In this document: in pieces, positions 1 to 8,747 of the stretch
How the letters are laid out: every line of letters begins with the position of its first letter
Numbering within the stretch: the first letter of the stretch is position 1
Assembly: GCF_015354335.1 (NCBI RefSeq)
Contig: NZ_JADKYR010000006.1
Location: 1 to 64,000, forward strand
Source of the DNA: Methylophilus sp. 13
GTDB taxonomy: Bacteria > Pseudomonadota > Gammaproteobacteria > Burkholderiales > Methylophilaceae
Direction of reading: 5' to 3'
Length of the DNA stretch: 64,000 nucleotides
The notes under the pieces: generated by a model
What the model saw: the letters and a program-made list of their open reading frames with translations, nothing else
What the model was told of the DNA's origin: nothing
Databases searched by the model: none
Translations under genes and position numbers: made by a program

Positions 1-60
1 AGTGCCTCGAAGGCTTTTCGCTCTTCCGTTTTAACTTCCAACGTTTCAAGCGAAGCGCGC

Positions 61-88
61 ATTATACAGAGGTTTTTTACTTCGTCAA
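61..88 (-). promoter_or_regulatory. Leftward sigma70 promoter, rRNA-type (proximal)
   Basis: On the minus strand a TTGACG -35 (83-88) and a perfect TATAAT -10 (61-66) are separated by 16 bp and followed by a GCGCGC discriminator. A consensus -10 with a GC-rich discriminator is typical of stringently controlled rRNA or tRNA promoters. The transcript leaves the left edge of the window, so its gene is not seen. Confidence 0.62.
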
Positions 89-185
89 CAACTTTTATTC
101 CGCTGCCAACTTAACGCTCAAACATACTGCGCTTATTATTTCTTCTCACCCAACTAAACAACCGTTTCGTTGAAGAGAGCCGCGC

Positions 186-213
186 ATTTTACAGCGATAA
201 GCGTTGCGGTCAA
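186..213 (-). promoter_or_regulatory. Leftward sigma70 promoter, rRNA-type (distal)
   Basis: On the minus strand TTGACC (208-213), a 16-bp spacer and TAAAAT (186-191) are followed by GCGCG, the same layout as the promoter 125 bp downstream. A/T-rich sequence lies upstream of the -35. The tandem arrangement resembles P1/P2 of an rRNA operon; the identity of the downstream gene is inference. Confidence 0.55.
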
Positions 214-254
214 CCCTTATTTGCCATTCTTACAATTTTGTTACAAATTGATGA

Positions 255-578
255 TTATTTCTTGAAAGCGGCCTTAATGCGCAACCAGGTTTGCGTCAAG
301 ACATTGCCATCCAGCTGATAATGCTTGTGCAAAGGTTGTTTGACTTCCCAACTCACCTTGAGGCCGGCAGGAAAGACCACAAAGTCTCCTTTACCAAAGC
401 TGACTGGCGCACCACCCACAGGCGTCACTACACATTGACCTTCTAGTATATAAGCCTGCTCTTGTTCGTGAAAAATCCAATCAAAGGTTGATACTTCTTT
501 TTTCCATGTAGGCCACTTGGACACACCCAAGTCCTTTAGTTGTGTTTCGGCAGGATTGTGCTGAACTTGAATTTGCAT
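255..578 (-). CDS. Small cupin-domain protein
   Basis: A 107-residue single-domain cupin of the EutQ/DUF861 type, covering the whole chain. The core reads FDWIFHEQEQAYILEG, then PVSFGKGDFVVFPAG, which are the two cupin half-motifs with a His/Glu/Gln metal-ligand pattern. Its substrate is unknown; relatives are ureidoglycine aminohydrolase-like or sugar/polyamine-linked cupins. The start has a good AAGGAG ribosome site 7 bases upstream. It is monocistronic with its own promoter (607-634) and reads towards the leftward rRNA-type promoters. No signal peptide or membrane segment is seen, so it is probably cytoplasmic. Family assignment is good; function is unassigned. Confidence 0.8.
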   Translation of the reverse strand: MQIQVQHNPAETQLKDLGVSKWPTWKKEVSTFDWIFHEQEQAYILEGQCVVTPVGGAPVSFGKGDFVVFPAGLKVSWEVKQPLHKHYQLDGNVLTQTWLRIKAAFKK

Positions 579-606
579 GTGTCGCTCCTTGAATCAAAGC
601 GGGCAT

Positions 607-634
607 TTTATAGCAAGCCCGCTTTAGCCGTCAG
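607..634 (-). promoter_or_regulatory. Promoter of the cupin gene
   Basis: Minus-strand CTGACG (629-634), 16 bp, TATAAA (607-612), placed 29 bp upstream of the cupin start. Directly seen; use is inferred from position. Confidence 0.5.
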
Positions 635-685
635 GGTTTTACAGAGTAAAATACATTTTTTGATGATTTATATATAGAGTGCGCA

Positions 686-1642
686 ATGCGGATCAACCAG
701 GCAGAGGCGATAGAACGATTGCAACGTGGTGAGGTGGTCGCCATCCCGACCGAGACCGTCTATGGCCTGGCGGCAGATGCACGCAATGACTTAGCTGTTG
801 CCAACATCTACGCCACCAAACAGCGACCTGCCAATAACCCATTGATCGTCCATATTGGACGCACAGAACAAGTGGCCGACTGGGCCAGCAGCTTTCCGCC
901 ATTGGCACAAAGGCTGGCCGCGGCCTTCTGGCCGGGTCCGCTGACATTGGTATTGCCTGCGCGCGCGGAGGTCTCAGCGGCGGTGAGGGCTGGCGAGCCA
1001 ACGGTGGCTTTACGCGTGCCGGCACACCCCGTGGCGCTGGCGCTGCTCAACGAAAGTGGCCTGGGCCTGGCAGCCCCTTCAGCGAATAAGTATACGCAAC
1101 TGAGCCCCACCACGGCAGACCATGTGGAAGCAGGGCTGGGGGCAAACATTCCGGTGCTGGATGGTGGCGATTGCCAGATAGGCATAGAGTCGACCATTGT
1201 CAGCGTGCATGAAGATGGCTGGCGATTGCTCAGACCCGGCATGATAGATGAGGCGGCGATTGCAGCCGTCGCAGGCACGCCGGCGTCTGTAGATGCATCG
1301 GCGCAGATTCCCAAGGCCCCCGGGCAGCATTTGCTGCATTATTCGCCACGAACACCCTGCCTGCTGTTTTCTTCCAGGCAAGCGATGACAGACTATGCAC
1401 AGCAGCACCCTCATGCTGTCGCCTTGCTGTTTGGCGCCGGGGCGGCGGTCACGGCCAAAGATACACATTTGCCAGCCACGCCTGCACAAGCCGCCGAGCA
1501 ACTCTATGCGGCGCTGCACATATTGGATGCCGCACATGCTGACGTGATCTTAATAGAATCGCCGCCTAACACCGCGGCCTGGGACGCCGTGCGAGACCGG
1601 CTGCAACGGGCAGCCTACCAACCCAAGCGCCAAAACGATTGA
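686..1642 (+). CDS. tsaC: L-threonylcarbamoyladenylate synthase, Sua5 type
   Basis: Makes threonylcarbamoyl-AMP from threonine, bicarbonate and ATP, the first step of the t6A37 modification of ANN-decoding tRNAs; cytoplasmic. Residues ~5-190 form the YrdC/TsaC domain, with PTETVYGL near the N-terminus, a K-R-P-x-x-N-P-L segment binding substrate, and the APSANKYTQLSPTTADHV loop. Residues ~205-315 form the extra C-terminal Sua5 domain, including the linker motif APGQHLLHYSPRTP, so this is the long (318 aa) Sua5 form rather than the short TsaC. The start ATG follows a TATATA -10-like element only about 12 bases upstream and has a poor ribosome site, so a short-leader mRNA is possible. It stands alone. 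Confidence 0.93.
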   Translation: MRINQAEAIERLQRGEVVAIPTETVYGLAADARNDLAVANIYATKQRPANNPLIVHIGRTEQVADWASSFPPLAQRLAAAFWPGPLTLVLPARAEVSAAVRAGEPTVALRVPAHPVALALLNESGLGLAAPSANKYTQLSPTTADHVEAGLGANIPVLDGGDCQIGIESTIVSVHEDGWRLLRPGMIDEAAIAAVAGTPASVDASAQIPKAPGQHLLHYSPRTPCLLFSSRQAMTDYAQQHPHAVALLFGAGAAVTAKDTHLPATPAQAAEQLYAALHILDAAHADVILIESPPNTAAWDAVRDRLQRAAYQPKRQND

Positions 1643-1716
1643 GTCTGGCAAGCATGGCTGGCACAATAGCGTGCATCGTCGATTCCCTTATCTTAAATAA
1701 AGCCCAGATTTAAATC

Positions 1717-2079
1717 ATGAAAAACATCCACTCCTTCATCCTATTGGTTGGCGCCAGCAGTCTATTGTTTGGCTGCAAAAGCGTTGAACTGCCGAGCGTG
1801 TTCGACAAAGGGACCAAGGAAGTTCCACGCTATGGCAAAGAAGCTTTGCATTACCAATGCGAAAATTATCAGTCGTTTGGCCTCAAACTCTCTGCCACTG
1901 GCGATGAAGCATGGGTCATGCTGCCTGACCATGAGGTGGGGCTGTTACGTGATGCCGACGATAAGCAACACTACCATTATGGCACCATGGATTTGCGCCT
2001 GAATGGCGACCAAACCACGCTGGATGACAGTGACCACTTGCACCTCAAAGGTTGCAAGACCGCCGATACGTCCAAATAA
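1717..2079 (+). CDS. Small lipoprotein, MliC-like
   Basis: 120 residues with an N-terminal hydrophobic stretch and lipobox LLFGC, so a predicted lipoprotein with acylation at Cys20. The mature part has YQCENYQSFGLKLSATGDEAW, a later YHYGTMDLRLNGDQ and a C-terminal C-K, a layout like the MliC/PliC lysozyme-inhibitor fold (two conserved Cys, a central Y, a small beta-barrel). The diagnostic SGxxY/YxxxxxxFW features are only partly present, so the family call is tentative. Gap to tsaC is 74 bp; it may be cotranscribed. No clear Shine-Dalgarno is seen. Confidence 0.6.
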   Translation: MKNIHSFILLVGASSLLFGCKSVELPSVFDKGTKEVPRYGKEALHYQCENYQSFGLKLSATGDEAWVMLPDHEVGLLRDADDKQHYHYGTMDLRLNGDQTTLDDSDHLHLKGCKTADTSK

Positions 2080-2432
2080 ACACTGATTCTCATCTATCCA
2101 TGGCCACTGTTTACGGTGGTCATGTCCCCTGTTTGCCGAGTCCATTGGGTATCGCACCCGCTTCTGCGCATGCCGCGCGTGTTTTGTCATCGTACGTCAT
2201 TCCACCCAATCACATGCTGCGTTCACCCTTTGCTGATTAAAAGACAGGCGAACAGCAGCTTGCGCCATCGCCAGCAAGCACACCCAGTTAAATAAAACAT
2301 AAGCCATTGATTTTTATAAAATAATTTTCTGGCACAGATTCTGCAAAAGCTCACTCTGGAAAGCAACCATTTCATCGTCATCCGGTTGCCTGATCTCCAT
2401 TTATTGATAACTGATTATCACAGAGTGAACAC
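2080..2432. other. Intergenic region before the sigma54 porin
   Basis: 353 bp without a convincing gene. It holds four TGCTG/CAGCA half-sites (2215-2219, 2231-2235 forward; 2253-2257, 2272-2276 reverse) and then a -24/-12 promoter. The half-sites resemble those of the palindromes between the sulfur genes at 11.8 and 21.9 kb but are more widely spaced, so a shared activator is only a suggestion. Confidence 0.5.
2330..2345 (+). promoter_or_regulatory. Sigma54 promoter of the porin gene
   Basis: TGGCAC-AGATT-CTGCA with GG and GC separated by exactly 10 bases, 88 bp upstream of the porin ATG. It matches the -24/-12 consensus TGGCAC-N5-TTGCA closely. Confidence 0.75.
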
Positions 2433-3536
2433 ATGAATATACAAACCATTAATCCTAAACTACGACAAATTTCTCTCTACACCAGCTTGGCCCTGCTGAG
2501 TACACAAGCTTTTGCCGAGGCCACGCTGCAACGCAACGAAAACCAATTTATCAATATCGGCATTGCCTCTCGCGTCAGCTTTAGCTCGATTAAAGATGCC
2601 GCGCCGAATGGCAAAGACCGCTCGAATGACTTTGAGGTTGAAGAGGCACGTTTATATACCAACGGTAAGGTGCATGAGAACGTCTCCTTTGAGTTCAACT
2701 TCGCACGCAATTCAGCAGACAACAGAGTTGAGTTGCTGGATGGTCATCTGGGCTTGGAGTTTAACAACTACGCGCATGTTTGGGTGGGTCGCTTCTTACC
2801 GGCAGCGAGCCGCGCCTCCGCTGCTGCACCGATGTATTCCACCACGTTTGACTTCCCGATTGCCGAGTTAGGCTCTTACCAGTTTGCTGGTCGGGATAAT
2901 GGTGCAGTCTTCTTCGGTACAGACAAGAGCGAGGCCTTCAAATACTACGTTTCAGCCACTAACGGTCGCCAGGGCGGCTCCAATCAGGCTGATAACTTGT
3001 CTTATGCCACCCGTCTGCAATATAACTTCTGGGATACCGAGCCAGGCTTTTATAACCTGGCCAGCTATGATGGCAAGAAATCGATTTTGTCTGTGGGCGG
3101 CTCTTACCGTTATCAAAAAGATGGCGCAGGGACGATCCTGAATAAAGGCGATTCCAAATACTGGAACCTGGATGCACGCCTGGAAAAACCATTGAGTGAT
3201 GGCGCCGTGCTGGGGGCAGAAGCCTCCTATTACAACTATGACAATGACAATACCGGCGATACCGTCTTGCCAGAAGCCAAAGGCTTTTTTGTGAATGGCA
3301 GCTATACCTTTGCCGAAAAAGTGGGCATAGGCAAATTCCAGCCCAAAGTGATTTACCAGGAATTTAACAATGACACCACCGGCTTGGACCGCAAGCGCGT
3401 AGACATTGGTGTAGGGTATTTAATTGACGGTGACAGCAACAAGCGAATTGATGTGTTTTACTTTAGAGAAACCCGTAATACGCTACCTGATATTGATGGC
3501 ATTAAAGCCATTTTCCATGTGGCACACTTTTTCTAA
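2433..3536 (+). CDS. Outer-membrane porin, OprO/OprP-like
   Basis: 367 residues with a signal peptide ending near AFA (residue ~28), followed by a beta-rich chain with alternating hydrophobic strands and a terminal aromatic (HVAHFF), typical of outer-membrane barrels. The FDFPIAELGSYQFAGRDNGAVFFG region and the VEEARLYTNGKVHENVSFEFNF segment resemble the phosphate-selective porin O/P family. Transcription is probably sigma54-dependent (2330-2345), and a bidirectional terminator follows. It converges on the ABC transporter operon of the sulfur cluster. Substrate is unknown; a role in uptake of sulfur or nitrogen compounds is inference from the promoter and location. Confidence 0.8.
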   Translation: MNIQTINPKLRQISLYTSLALLSTQAFAEATLQRNENQFINIGIASRVSFSSIKDAAPNGKDRSNDFEVEEARLYTNGKVHENVSFEFNFARNSADNRVELLDGHLGLEFNNYAHVWVGRFLPAASRASAAAPMYSTTFDFPIAELGSYQFAGRDNGAVFFGTDKSEAFKYYVSATNGRQGGSNQADNLSYATRLQYNFWDTEPGFYNLASYDGKKSILSVGGSYRYQKDGAGTILNKGDSKYWNLDARLEKPLSDGAVLGAEASYYNYDNDNTGDTVLPEAKGFFVNGSYTFAEKVGIGKFQPKVIYQEFNNDTTGLDRKRVDIGVGYLIDGDSNKRIDVFYFRETRNTLPDIDGIKAIFHVAHFF

Positions 3537-3550
3537 AAGTATCCTGTAAT

Positions 3551-3577
3551 AAAAAACGGCCATGATGGCCGTTTTTT
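3551..3577. terminator. Bidirectional terminator
   Basis: AAAAAACGGCC-ATGAT-GGCCGTTTTTT, a symmetric stem with A and T runs on both sides, serving the porin (+) and the ABC transporter operon (-), whose genes converge here. Confidence 0.88.
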
Positions 3578-3594
3578 ATTAGCCGCCATTTTAA

Positions 3595-4383
3595 TTAGCG
3601 GCTCCCCAGATAAGAGTCACTCAAGGCCTGGCTATTGGCAATGGTCTGTGCATCGCCTTGTTGCTTGATATGGCCACTTTCGAGTACATAAGCATGGTTG
3701 GCGTAACGCAAGGCCACGGTGGCGTTCTGCTCCGCCAGCAAAAAGCTCAAGCCTTGCGTTTGCTGTAACTGGTGCACGATTTCAAAAATCTCTTCCACAA
3801 TTTGCGGCGCCAGCCCCATGGAAGGCTCGTCGAGCAGAATCAGTTGGGGATTCGCCATCAACGCACGGCCGATCGCCACCATTTGCTGCTCGCCCCCGGA
3901 GGTATACCCGGCATAGTTTTTACGCAATAACTTCAGGCGTGGGAAAAAGGCATAGACCTTTTCCAGGTCTTGCGCCAGCCCTTTGCTCGACGGTCTGCGA
4001 ATAAAGGCCCCGGTCAGGAGGTTTTCCTCAACCGTTAAATGGCCAAAGCAATGCCGACCTTCAAGCACCTGAACCAGACCCTGTGCCACCAGTTGGCCCG
4101 GTGTGGCCTTGGTCACGTCTTTACCGGCATAGACAATCCGACCTTGTACAATCTCACCGCGTTGTGCCGGGGCCAGGCCAGAAATCGCTTTCAGGATGGT
4201 ACTTTTGCCCGCGCCATTCGCACCGAGCAAAGCCACAATAGACTGTGGTTTAACCTCTAAAGAAATATGCTTGATAGCAAAAATGACCTTTTCATAGATC
4301 ACCTCAACATTGTCCAGCTGCAACAAGGGCTCAGCCGCAGTGAGCGCTTGCACTGGGATCGTATTTAACTGTGCTTGTGTCAT
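3595..4383 (-). CDS. ABC transporter ATPase, LivF-type
   Basis: 262-residue ATP-binding subunit of a hydrophobic amino-acid-type (HAAT) importer. Walker A GANGAGKST near residue 54, signature YTSGGEQQMVAIGRAL, Walker B LILLDEPSMGL, followed by the H-loop region LLAEQN. The LivF-type AEQN replaces the EHD seen in LivG proteins. It is the last gene of the leftward operon headed by msuE, and a good GAGGAG site precedes the ATG. A long hairpin (4450-4472) separates it from the binding-protein gene. The substrate is not known; position suggests an organosulfur compound. Confidence 0.92.
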   Translation of the reverse strand: MTQAQLNTIPVQALTAAEPLLQLDNVEVIYEKVIFAIKHISLEVKPQSIVALLGANGAGKSTILKAISGLAPAQRGEIVQGRIVYAGKDVTKATPGQLVAQGLVQVLEGRHCFGHLTVEENLLTGAFIRRPSSKGLAQDLEKVYAFFPRLKLLRKNYAGYTSGGEQQMVAIGRALMANPQLILLDEPSMGLAPQIVEEIFEIVHQLQQTQGLSFLLAEQNATVALRYANHAYVLESGHIKQQGDAQTIANSQALSDSYLGSR

Positions 4384-4449
4384 GTTTGACTCCTCAATTG
4401 ACTGTCGTCGGCAAGGTGCAGGGCCTTGCCCACGGCAGCAAACTGTAAA

Positions 4450-4472
4450 GGCACACCGCCATGCGGTGTGCC
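4450..4472 (-). other. Intercistronic hairpin after the binding-protein gene
   Basis: A perfect 10-bp stem GGCACACCGC / GCGGTGTGCC with a 3-base loop, between the binding-protein stop and the downstream ATPase gene. There is no T-run, so it is more likely an mRNA-stabilising or partial-attenuation element than a full terminator. This is common after binding-protein genes, which need higher expression. Confidence 0.6.
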
Positions 4473-4497
4473 CTGTGTATCGTTGTGCAACGAGTTT

Positions 4498-5844
4498 TTA
4501 GTTGGCAGCAACAACTTCTTTACTGCAATCCCGTGGCGTGATGCCTTTTTCCTTGGCATACTCATGGGAAGATTTTTCAATAATCGGACGCAACAACTGG
4601 CGGTCTGCCTGCACCCAGTCAGAAATCACTTTCCATTTGCTGCCATCCCACTGCTGGAAGCGGACGGCACCGCCGCCCTCATGGTCAGCGCAACTCAGTT
4701 TGAGCGGCTGTACCAGACCCAGAGCGCCCAACTCTTTAAGGCGCGCATCATCCAGTTTGAGGTTCTCAAAGCCCCAGCGTACTTCTTCGCCGGTCAATGG
4801 ACGTTTGCCGAATTTGGCTTGCGCCACACGCACGGCTTCCACGTTGAGGATGCCATTGACCACACCCAGGTTGTAATACACATTGCCAAAGCGTTTAGCG
4901 TCTTGCAGGTTGCCTTTACCAGCCTTGATCACATATTTGTCTATGCCTTGCAATACCGGGAAGCTGGTGCCGGAGGGATGGGTAGTGATTGAGATAAAAC
5001 CCTTGGCTGCGTTGCCCGCAGGCGCCGCATCATCTTCAGAGTTGCTCCAGATATTGCCGATGATATGGTCGGCCGGAAAACCGGTTTTTTGAGCGGTTTT
5101 TAAGGCCACCGGGTTCATCACGCCCCAACCACGTAAAATCACCCAGTCCGGCTTGATGCGGCGTATTGTCAGCCATTGTGACTGTTGCTCGTTGCCAGGA
5201 TGCGGCACTTCGAGCAAGGTCAGTTCAAAGCCGTATTTCTTAGCCAGCAGTTCCAGAATCGGGCTGGTTTCCTTGCCGTAAGGCGAACCGTGATACAAGG
5301 TGACAATTTTTTTGCCTTTGAGCTTGTCCAGTCCGCCAGATTGCTGGGCGATATAGTTCACAATCGCAGACACTTCGCTGTACGGGTTCAACTGCAAGGG
5401 GAAGGCATATGGGAACACGCTACCATCGGTCGAATCGGTGCGGCCGTGGTTAATCGTGATCAGCGGCAATTTGTCTGTGGTCGAGCGCTCCAGGGTCGCG
5501 TAGGCAATACCCACGGACAGCGGATTGGTCGCCGCAGCAGGCGCGCCGTTCAGGCCTTTTTTCAGGCGCTCGTAGCACTCTACGCCCTTCTCCACCACGT
5601 ATTCGGTTTCGCACTCACTCCAGGTCAGCTTGACGCCATTGACGCCGCCCTCTTTGGCATTGATGTATTGCAAATAGTCGATAAAGCCACCAAAAAAGCC
5701 GGAGCCGCCTGCCGCATAAGGGCCAATCCGGTAACTCTGCAGCGGGAAATACTGCTCATTGGCGGCTTGCACTTGCGTAGACAAGCTGGCAACCCCCAAG
5801 CCCAATGCCAGCCACAGCCAGCGATGTTTACTTAAAAAGTTCAC
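4498..5844 (-). CDS. ABC transporter periplasmic substrate-binding protein
   Basis: 448 residues. Signal peptide ends at VQA-AN (residue ~28). The mature protein is a Peripla_BP_6 (LivJ/K-like) two-lobe binding protein: PYAAGGSGFFGGFIDYLQYIN, later TINHGRTDSTDG and VTLYHGSPYGKE mark the family that travels with HAAT transporters and acyl-adenylating proteins. The start is GTG, preceded by AAGGAG at a good distance. Two Cys pairs are possible (SECETEYVVEKGVECYE). It delivers the ligand to the LivHM-type permeases encoded just upstream. The ligand is unknown; linkage to sfnG/msuE suggests a sulfur compound. Confidence 0.9.
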   Translation of the reverse strand: MNFLSKHRWLWLALGLGVASLSTQVQAANEQYFPLQSYRIGPYAAGGSGFFGGFIDYLQYINAKEGGVNGVKLTWSECETEYVVEKGVECYERLKKGLNGAPAAATNPLSVGIAYATLERSTTDKLPLITINHGRTDSTDGSVFPYAFPLQLNPYSEVSAIVNYIAQQSGGLDKLKGKKIVTLYHGSPYGKETSPILELLAKKYGFELTLLEVPHPGNEQQSQWLTIRRIKPDWVILRGWGVMNPVALKTAQKTGFPADHIIGNIWSNSEDDAAPAGNAAKGFISITTHPSGTSFPVLQGIDKYVIKAGKGNLQDAKRFGNVYYNLGVVNGILNVEAVRVAQAKFGKRPLTGEEVRWGFENLKLDDARLKELGALGLVQPLKLSCADHEGGGAVRFQQWDGSKWKVISDWVQADRQLLRPIIEKSSHEYAKEKGITPRDCSKEVVAAN

Positions 5845-5961
5845 TTAAATACTCCTTATAAAAATATAGAAATCTCTCTTAATCGTTCTTGGTTATATAA
5901 AAGACCGTGTGAGGCTGTTTAACACATGGAAGTCTCCTTCAATCAATTCGTATGGAACGGC

Positions 5962-7029
5962 CTAGAAACGTAGCGGCCAGACCCGCAGCCGTTGCTTGAG
6001 GGTTTGCCAGACCTTGGCCAAGCCATGGGGCTCTTTGATCAGGAAAAAGATGATCAAGGCGCCAAAAATCATTTTCTGAAAATTCTCCAGCTGGCCAGGA
6101 TCAATCGCTCCGGCCAACAGGCTGCTGGTCAGGTTGGAAAGCAAAATGGGGAACAGCACAATAAAAGCCGCGCCCAGAAAGTTGCCGAGGATACTACCCA
6201 TACCGCCGATGATAATAATGAACAGAATCTGGAAGGAGCGTGACAAATCAAAGCCATGTGGTTCGACGGTGCCCAGGTAAGTGAATGCCCACAGCGCACC
6301 GGCAATCCCCAGGTAAAACGAGCTGATGGCAAAGGCCAGTAATTTGGTTTTTGGCACAGAGATCCCGATCACGGCGGCAGCGGTATCCATGTCGCGTACC
6401 GCCATCCACTTGCGTCCGAGCTCACCACTGACAATGGTTTTTGCCAGCCACCCCAGCGCCACGACGACGGTTAAGGTCAGCAGGTAGCGGCCCGCCGGTG
6501 TACTCAAATCCGTGCCTAATATCTGCAAGGGCGGCGCTGTAATGACGCCAGAAGAGGAGTTGTTGGAAAACCAGGAGAATGTGGTGAACACCCATTGCAC
6601 AAAAAACTGTGCAGCCAGTGTTGCCACAATCAGGTAAAAGCCCTTGATGCGCAAACTCGGCAGCCCAAACACCAGGCCGACGCCACCTGCCGTCAACCCG
6701 CCCAATATCAGGCTGGCAATCAATGGCAAGCCCTCTATCCTCAGGTGAAAGTTGTAGGTGGCAAACGCGCCTACCGCCATAAAGGCCGCAGAGCCCAAGG
6801 AGAGCTGGCCCGCATACCCGGTGAGCAAATTCAAGCCCAGCCCGGCTAGCGACAGCACTAGCACCGGGATGAGGATGGCGCTAAACCAGTAATCATTGCC
6901 AATGGCGGGGACCACCAGAAAGGCAAATGCCAGTAAGGCCGCAAACGCCCAGCGCTCCTGCTTGAGCCGGAAAAACCGTTTATCCAGCCTATACTCGGTA
7001 ATAAATTGTCCTGTTTCTTGATACCACAT
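5962..7029 (-). CDS. ABC transporter permease, LivM-type
   Basis: 355 residues with about ten hydrophobic segments. The family hallmark LLTGYAGQLSLGSAAFMAVGA lies near residue 70, and the EAA-like cytoplasmic loop (RDMDTAAAVIGISVPKTKLLAFAISSFYLGIAGAL) near residue 215. It has an N-terminal cytoplasmic extension (about 28 residues, charged). It pairs with the LivH-type permease 25 bp upstream in the same operon to form the membrane channel. Confidence 0.92.
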   Translation of the reverse strand: MWYQETGQFITEYRLDKRFFRLKQERWAFAALLAFAFLVVPAIGNDYWFSAILIPVLVLSLAGLGLNLLTGYAGQLSLGSAAFMAVGAFATYNFHLRIEGLPLIASLILGGLTAGGVGLVFGLPSLRIKGFYLIVATLAAQFFVQWVFTTFSWFSNNSSSGVITAPPLQILGTDLSTPAGRYLLTLTVVVALGWLAKTIVSGELGRKWMAVRDMDTAAAVIGISVPKTKLLAFAISSFYLGIAGALWAFTYLGTVEPHGFDLSRSFQILFIIIIGGMGSILGNFLGAAFIVLFPILLSNLTSSLLAGAIDPGQLENFQKMIFGALIIFFLIKEPHGLAKVWQTLKQRLRVWPLRF

Positions 7030-7054
7030 GCTAAGCCCGCCTGCTCTCTATTTT

Positions 7055-7936
7055 CTAAACACGCTCAATCGCTTTGTCGCCAAATAATCCATAGGGCCGG
7101 ACCAGCAGAAACAACATCGCCAACACATAAGGGAACCAGTTTTCAATGCCACCGCCTATCAAGGGGCCAATGAAGACCTCCGCCAGTTTTTCGGTGGCGC
7201 CGACGATCAAGCCGCCAACAATCGCACCTTCAATCGAGGTAAAGCCGCCAATAATCAGCACCGGCAACGCCTTGAGCACAATCAGCGACAGCGAGAACTG
7301 CACGCCGACGCGTGCACCCCACAACATGCCGGCAACCAGTCCGACAAAGCCGGCTACCGCCCAAACGATGAGCCACAAGCGTTGCAGATTAATCCCAACC
7401 GCCAGCGCCGCCAGCTGGTCGTCTGCCACGGCGCGTAAGGCAATGCCAATGCGGGTTTTATTGAAGAGGACACCGAGCAGCGCGACCAGGCCACCGGCAA
7501 TGGCCGCCGCAAACAAATCAAATTGCGACAGCAAAATACCGAACACCTCATACGGCTCATCATTGATGCCAATCTCCAGCGCATGCACTTGTGCGCCCCA
7601 CACCGCTTGCGCCAGCCCTTCGACGATATAACTCAGGCCCAGGGTCGCCATGAACAAGGTAATCGGTGAACGGTTCACCAGCGGCCGCAACACCAGCCAT
7701 TCAATCAGCCAGGCGAGCACCGCCATGGTCAGCAAGGTCAGCACAAAGGCGCCCCAGAAAGGTACGCCGCGTTCGACCAGGCTGACAAAGGTCAATGCCG
7801 CGAATAGCACCATAGACCCCTGGGCAAAATTAAACACGCCAGAGGCCTTATAGATCAGCACAAAGCCGATCGCGACCAGCGAATACATGACACCCGCCAG
7901 CAAGCCACCGGTCAGGACTTCGAAAAAGAAACTCAT
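7055..7936 (-). CDS. ABC transporter permease, LivH-type
   Basis: 293 residues from the ATG at 7936, which has AAGGA upstream; an in-frame upstream start inside the preceding ATPase gene is less likely. Multiple membrane helices, KASGVFNFAQGSMVLFAA near the N-terminus (the LivH hallmark N-F-A-Q/H-G), and the cytoplasmic EAA-like loop GIALRAVADDQLAALAVGIN. It forms the heterodimeric channel with the LivM-type protein. Starts 22 bp after the LivG-type gene stops. Confidence 0.92.
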   Translation of the reverse strand: MSFFFEVLTGGLLAGVMYSLVAIGFVLIYKASGVFNFAQGSMVLFAALTFVSLVERGVPFWGAFVLTLLTMAVLAWLIEWLVLRPLVNRSPITLFMATLGLSYIVEGLAQAVWGAQVHALEIGINDEPYEVFGILLSQFDLFAAAIAGGLVALLGVLFNKTRIGIALRAVADDQLAALAVGINLQRLWLIVWAVAGFVGLVAGMLWGARVGVQFSLSLIVLKALPVLIIGGFTSIEGAIVGGLIVGATEKLAEVFIGPLIGGGIENWFPYVLAMLFLLVRPYGLFGDKAIERV

Positions 7937-7958
7937 CTCAATTGATCCTTGTATTGCC

Positions 7959-8747
7959 TCAGTGTTTGGTGCCCAGATAGGCGGCAATCACCTCCGCGTT
8001 GGCGCGCACTTCATCCGGCGTGCCATCGCCGATTTTCTTGCCATAATCCAGCACCACTACATGGTCTGACAGCGTCATCACCACGCCAATATCATGCTCA
8101 ATCAGCACAATCGTGGTGCCAAACTCGCGATTGGTTTCACGGATAAACCGGCTCATCTCTGCCTTTTCATCGGCGTTCATGCCCGCCATCGGTTCATCTA
8201 GCAGCAGCAGATGAGGCTCGGCGGCCAGCGCACGGGCAAGCTCGACGCGCTTTTGCAAGCCATAGGGCAAACTGCCCACAATGCTGTTACGCCAGGGTTG
8301 CAGCTTGAGAAAGGCAATCACACGCTCTGCTTTCTGCCGTTGCGCCAAGGCATCCGCAGGCGCGCGGCCCACATTAAATACCTGCTCCAGCCAACTGCTT
8401 TTCACCTTGAGGTTGGTGCCGGTCAGTACGTTGTCGAGCACCGACATGCCTTTAAACAGGGCTATATTCTGAAACGTGCGCGCCACGCCGCGTCTGGCAG
8501 CCCATTGCGGATGCATGGCGCGACGCACCACATCCTGGTAGCGGATACTGCCTTCATCAGGCTTGTAGACGCCATTAATCACGTTAAGCAATGAGCTTTT
8601 GCCGGCGCCATTGGGGCCGATCAAGGCACAAATTTCGCCCTCATTGACGGCAAAACTGATATTGGTAATGGCTTTCACGCCCTTAAACGACAATGAAATC
8701 CCGTCTAATGCCAGTAATGGCTGAGGTGCAGCAAGGGTGGTACTCAT
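7959..8747 (-). CDS. ABC transporter ATPase, LivG-type
   Basis: 262 residues. Walker A GPNGAGKSS near residue 43, the LivG-type variant signature LPYGLQKRVELARAL in place of LSGGQ, Walker B LLLLDEPMAG, and the H-loop EHD. The start at 8747 overlaps the stop of the preceding acyl-adenylate-like gene by four bases (ATGA), with GGAAGG upstream, so the two are probably translationally coupled. Second ATPase of the importer. Confidence 0.93.
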   Translation of the reverse strand: MSTTLAAPQPLLALDGISLSFKGVKAITNISFAVNEGEICALIGPNGAGKSSLLNVINGVYKPDEGSIRYQDVVRRAMHPQWAARRGVARTFQNIALFKGMSVLDNVLTGTNLKVKSSWLEQVFNVGRAPADALAQRQKAERVIAFLKLQPWRNSIVGSLPYGLQKRVELARALAAEPHLLLLDEPMAGMNADEKAEMSRFIRETNREFGTTIVLIEHDIGVVMTLSDHVVVLDYGKKIGDGTPDEVRANAEVIAAYLGTKH

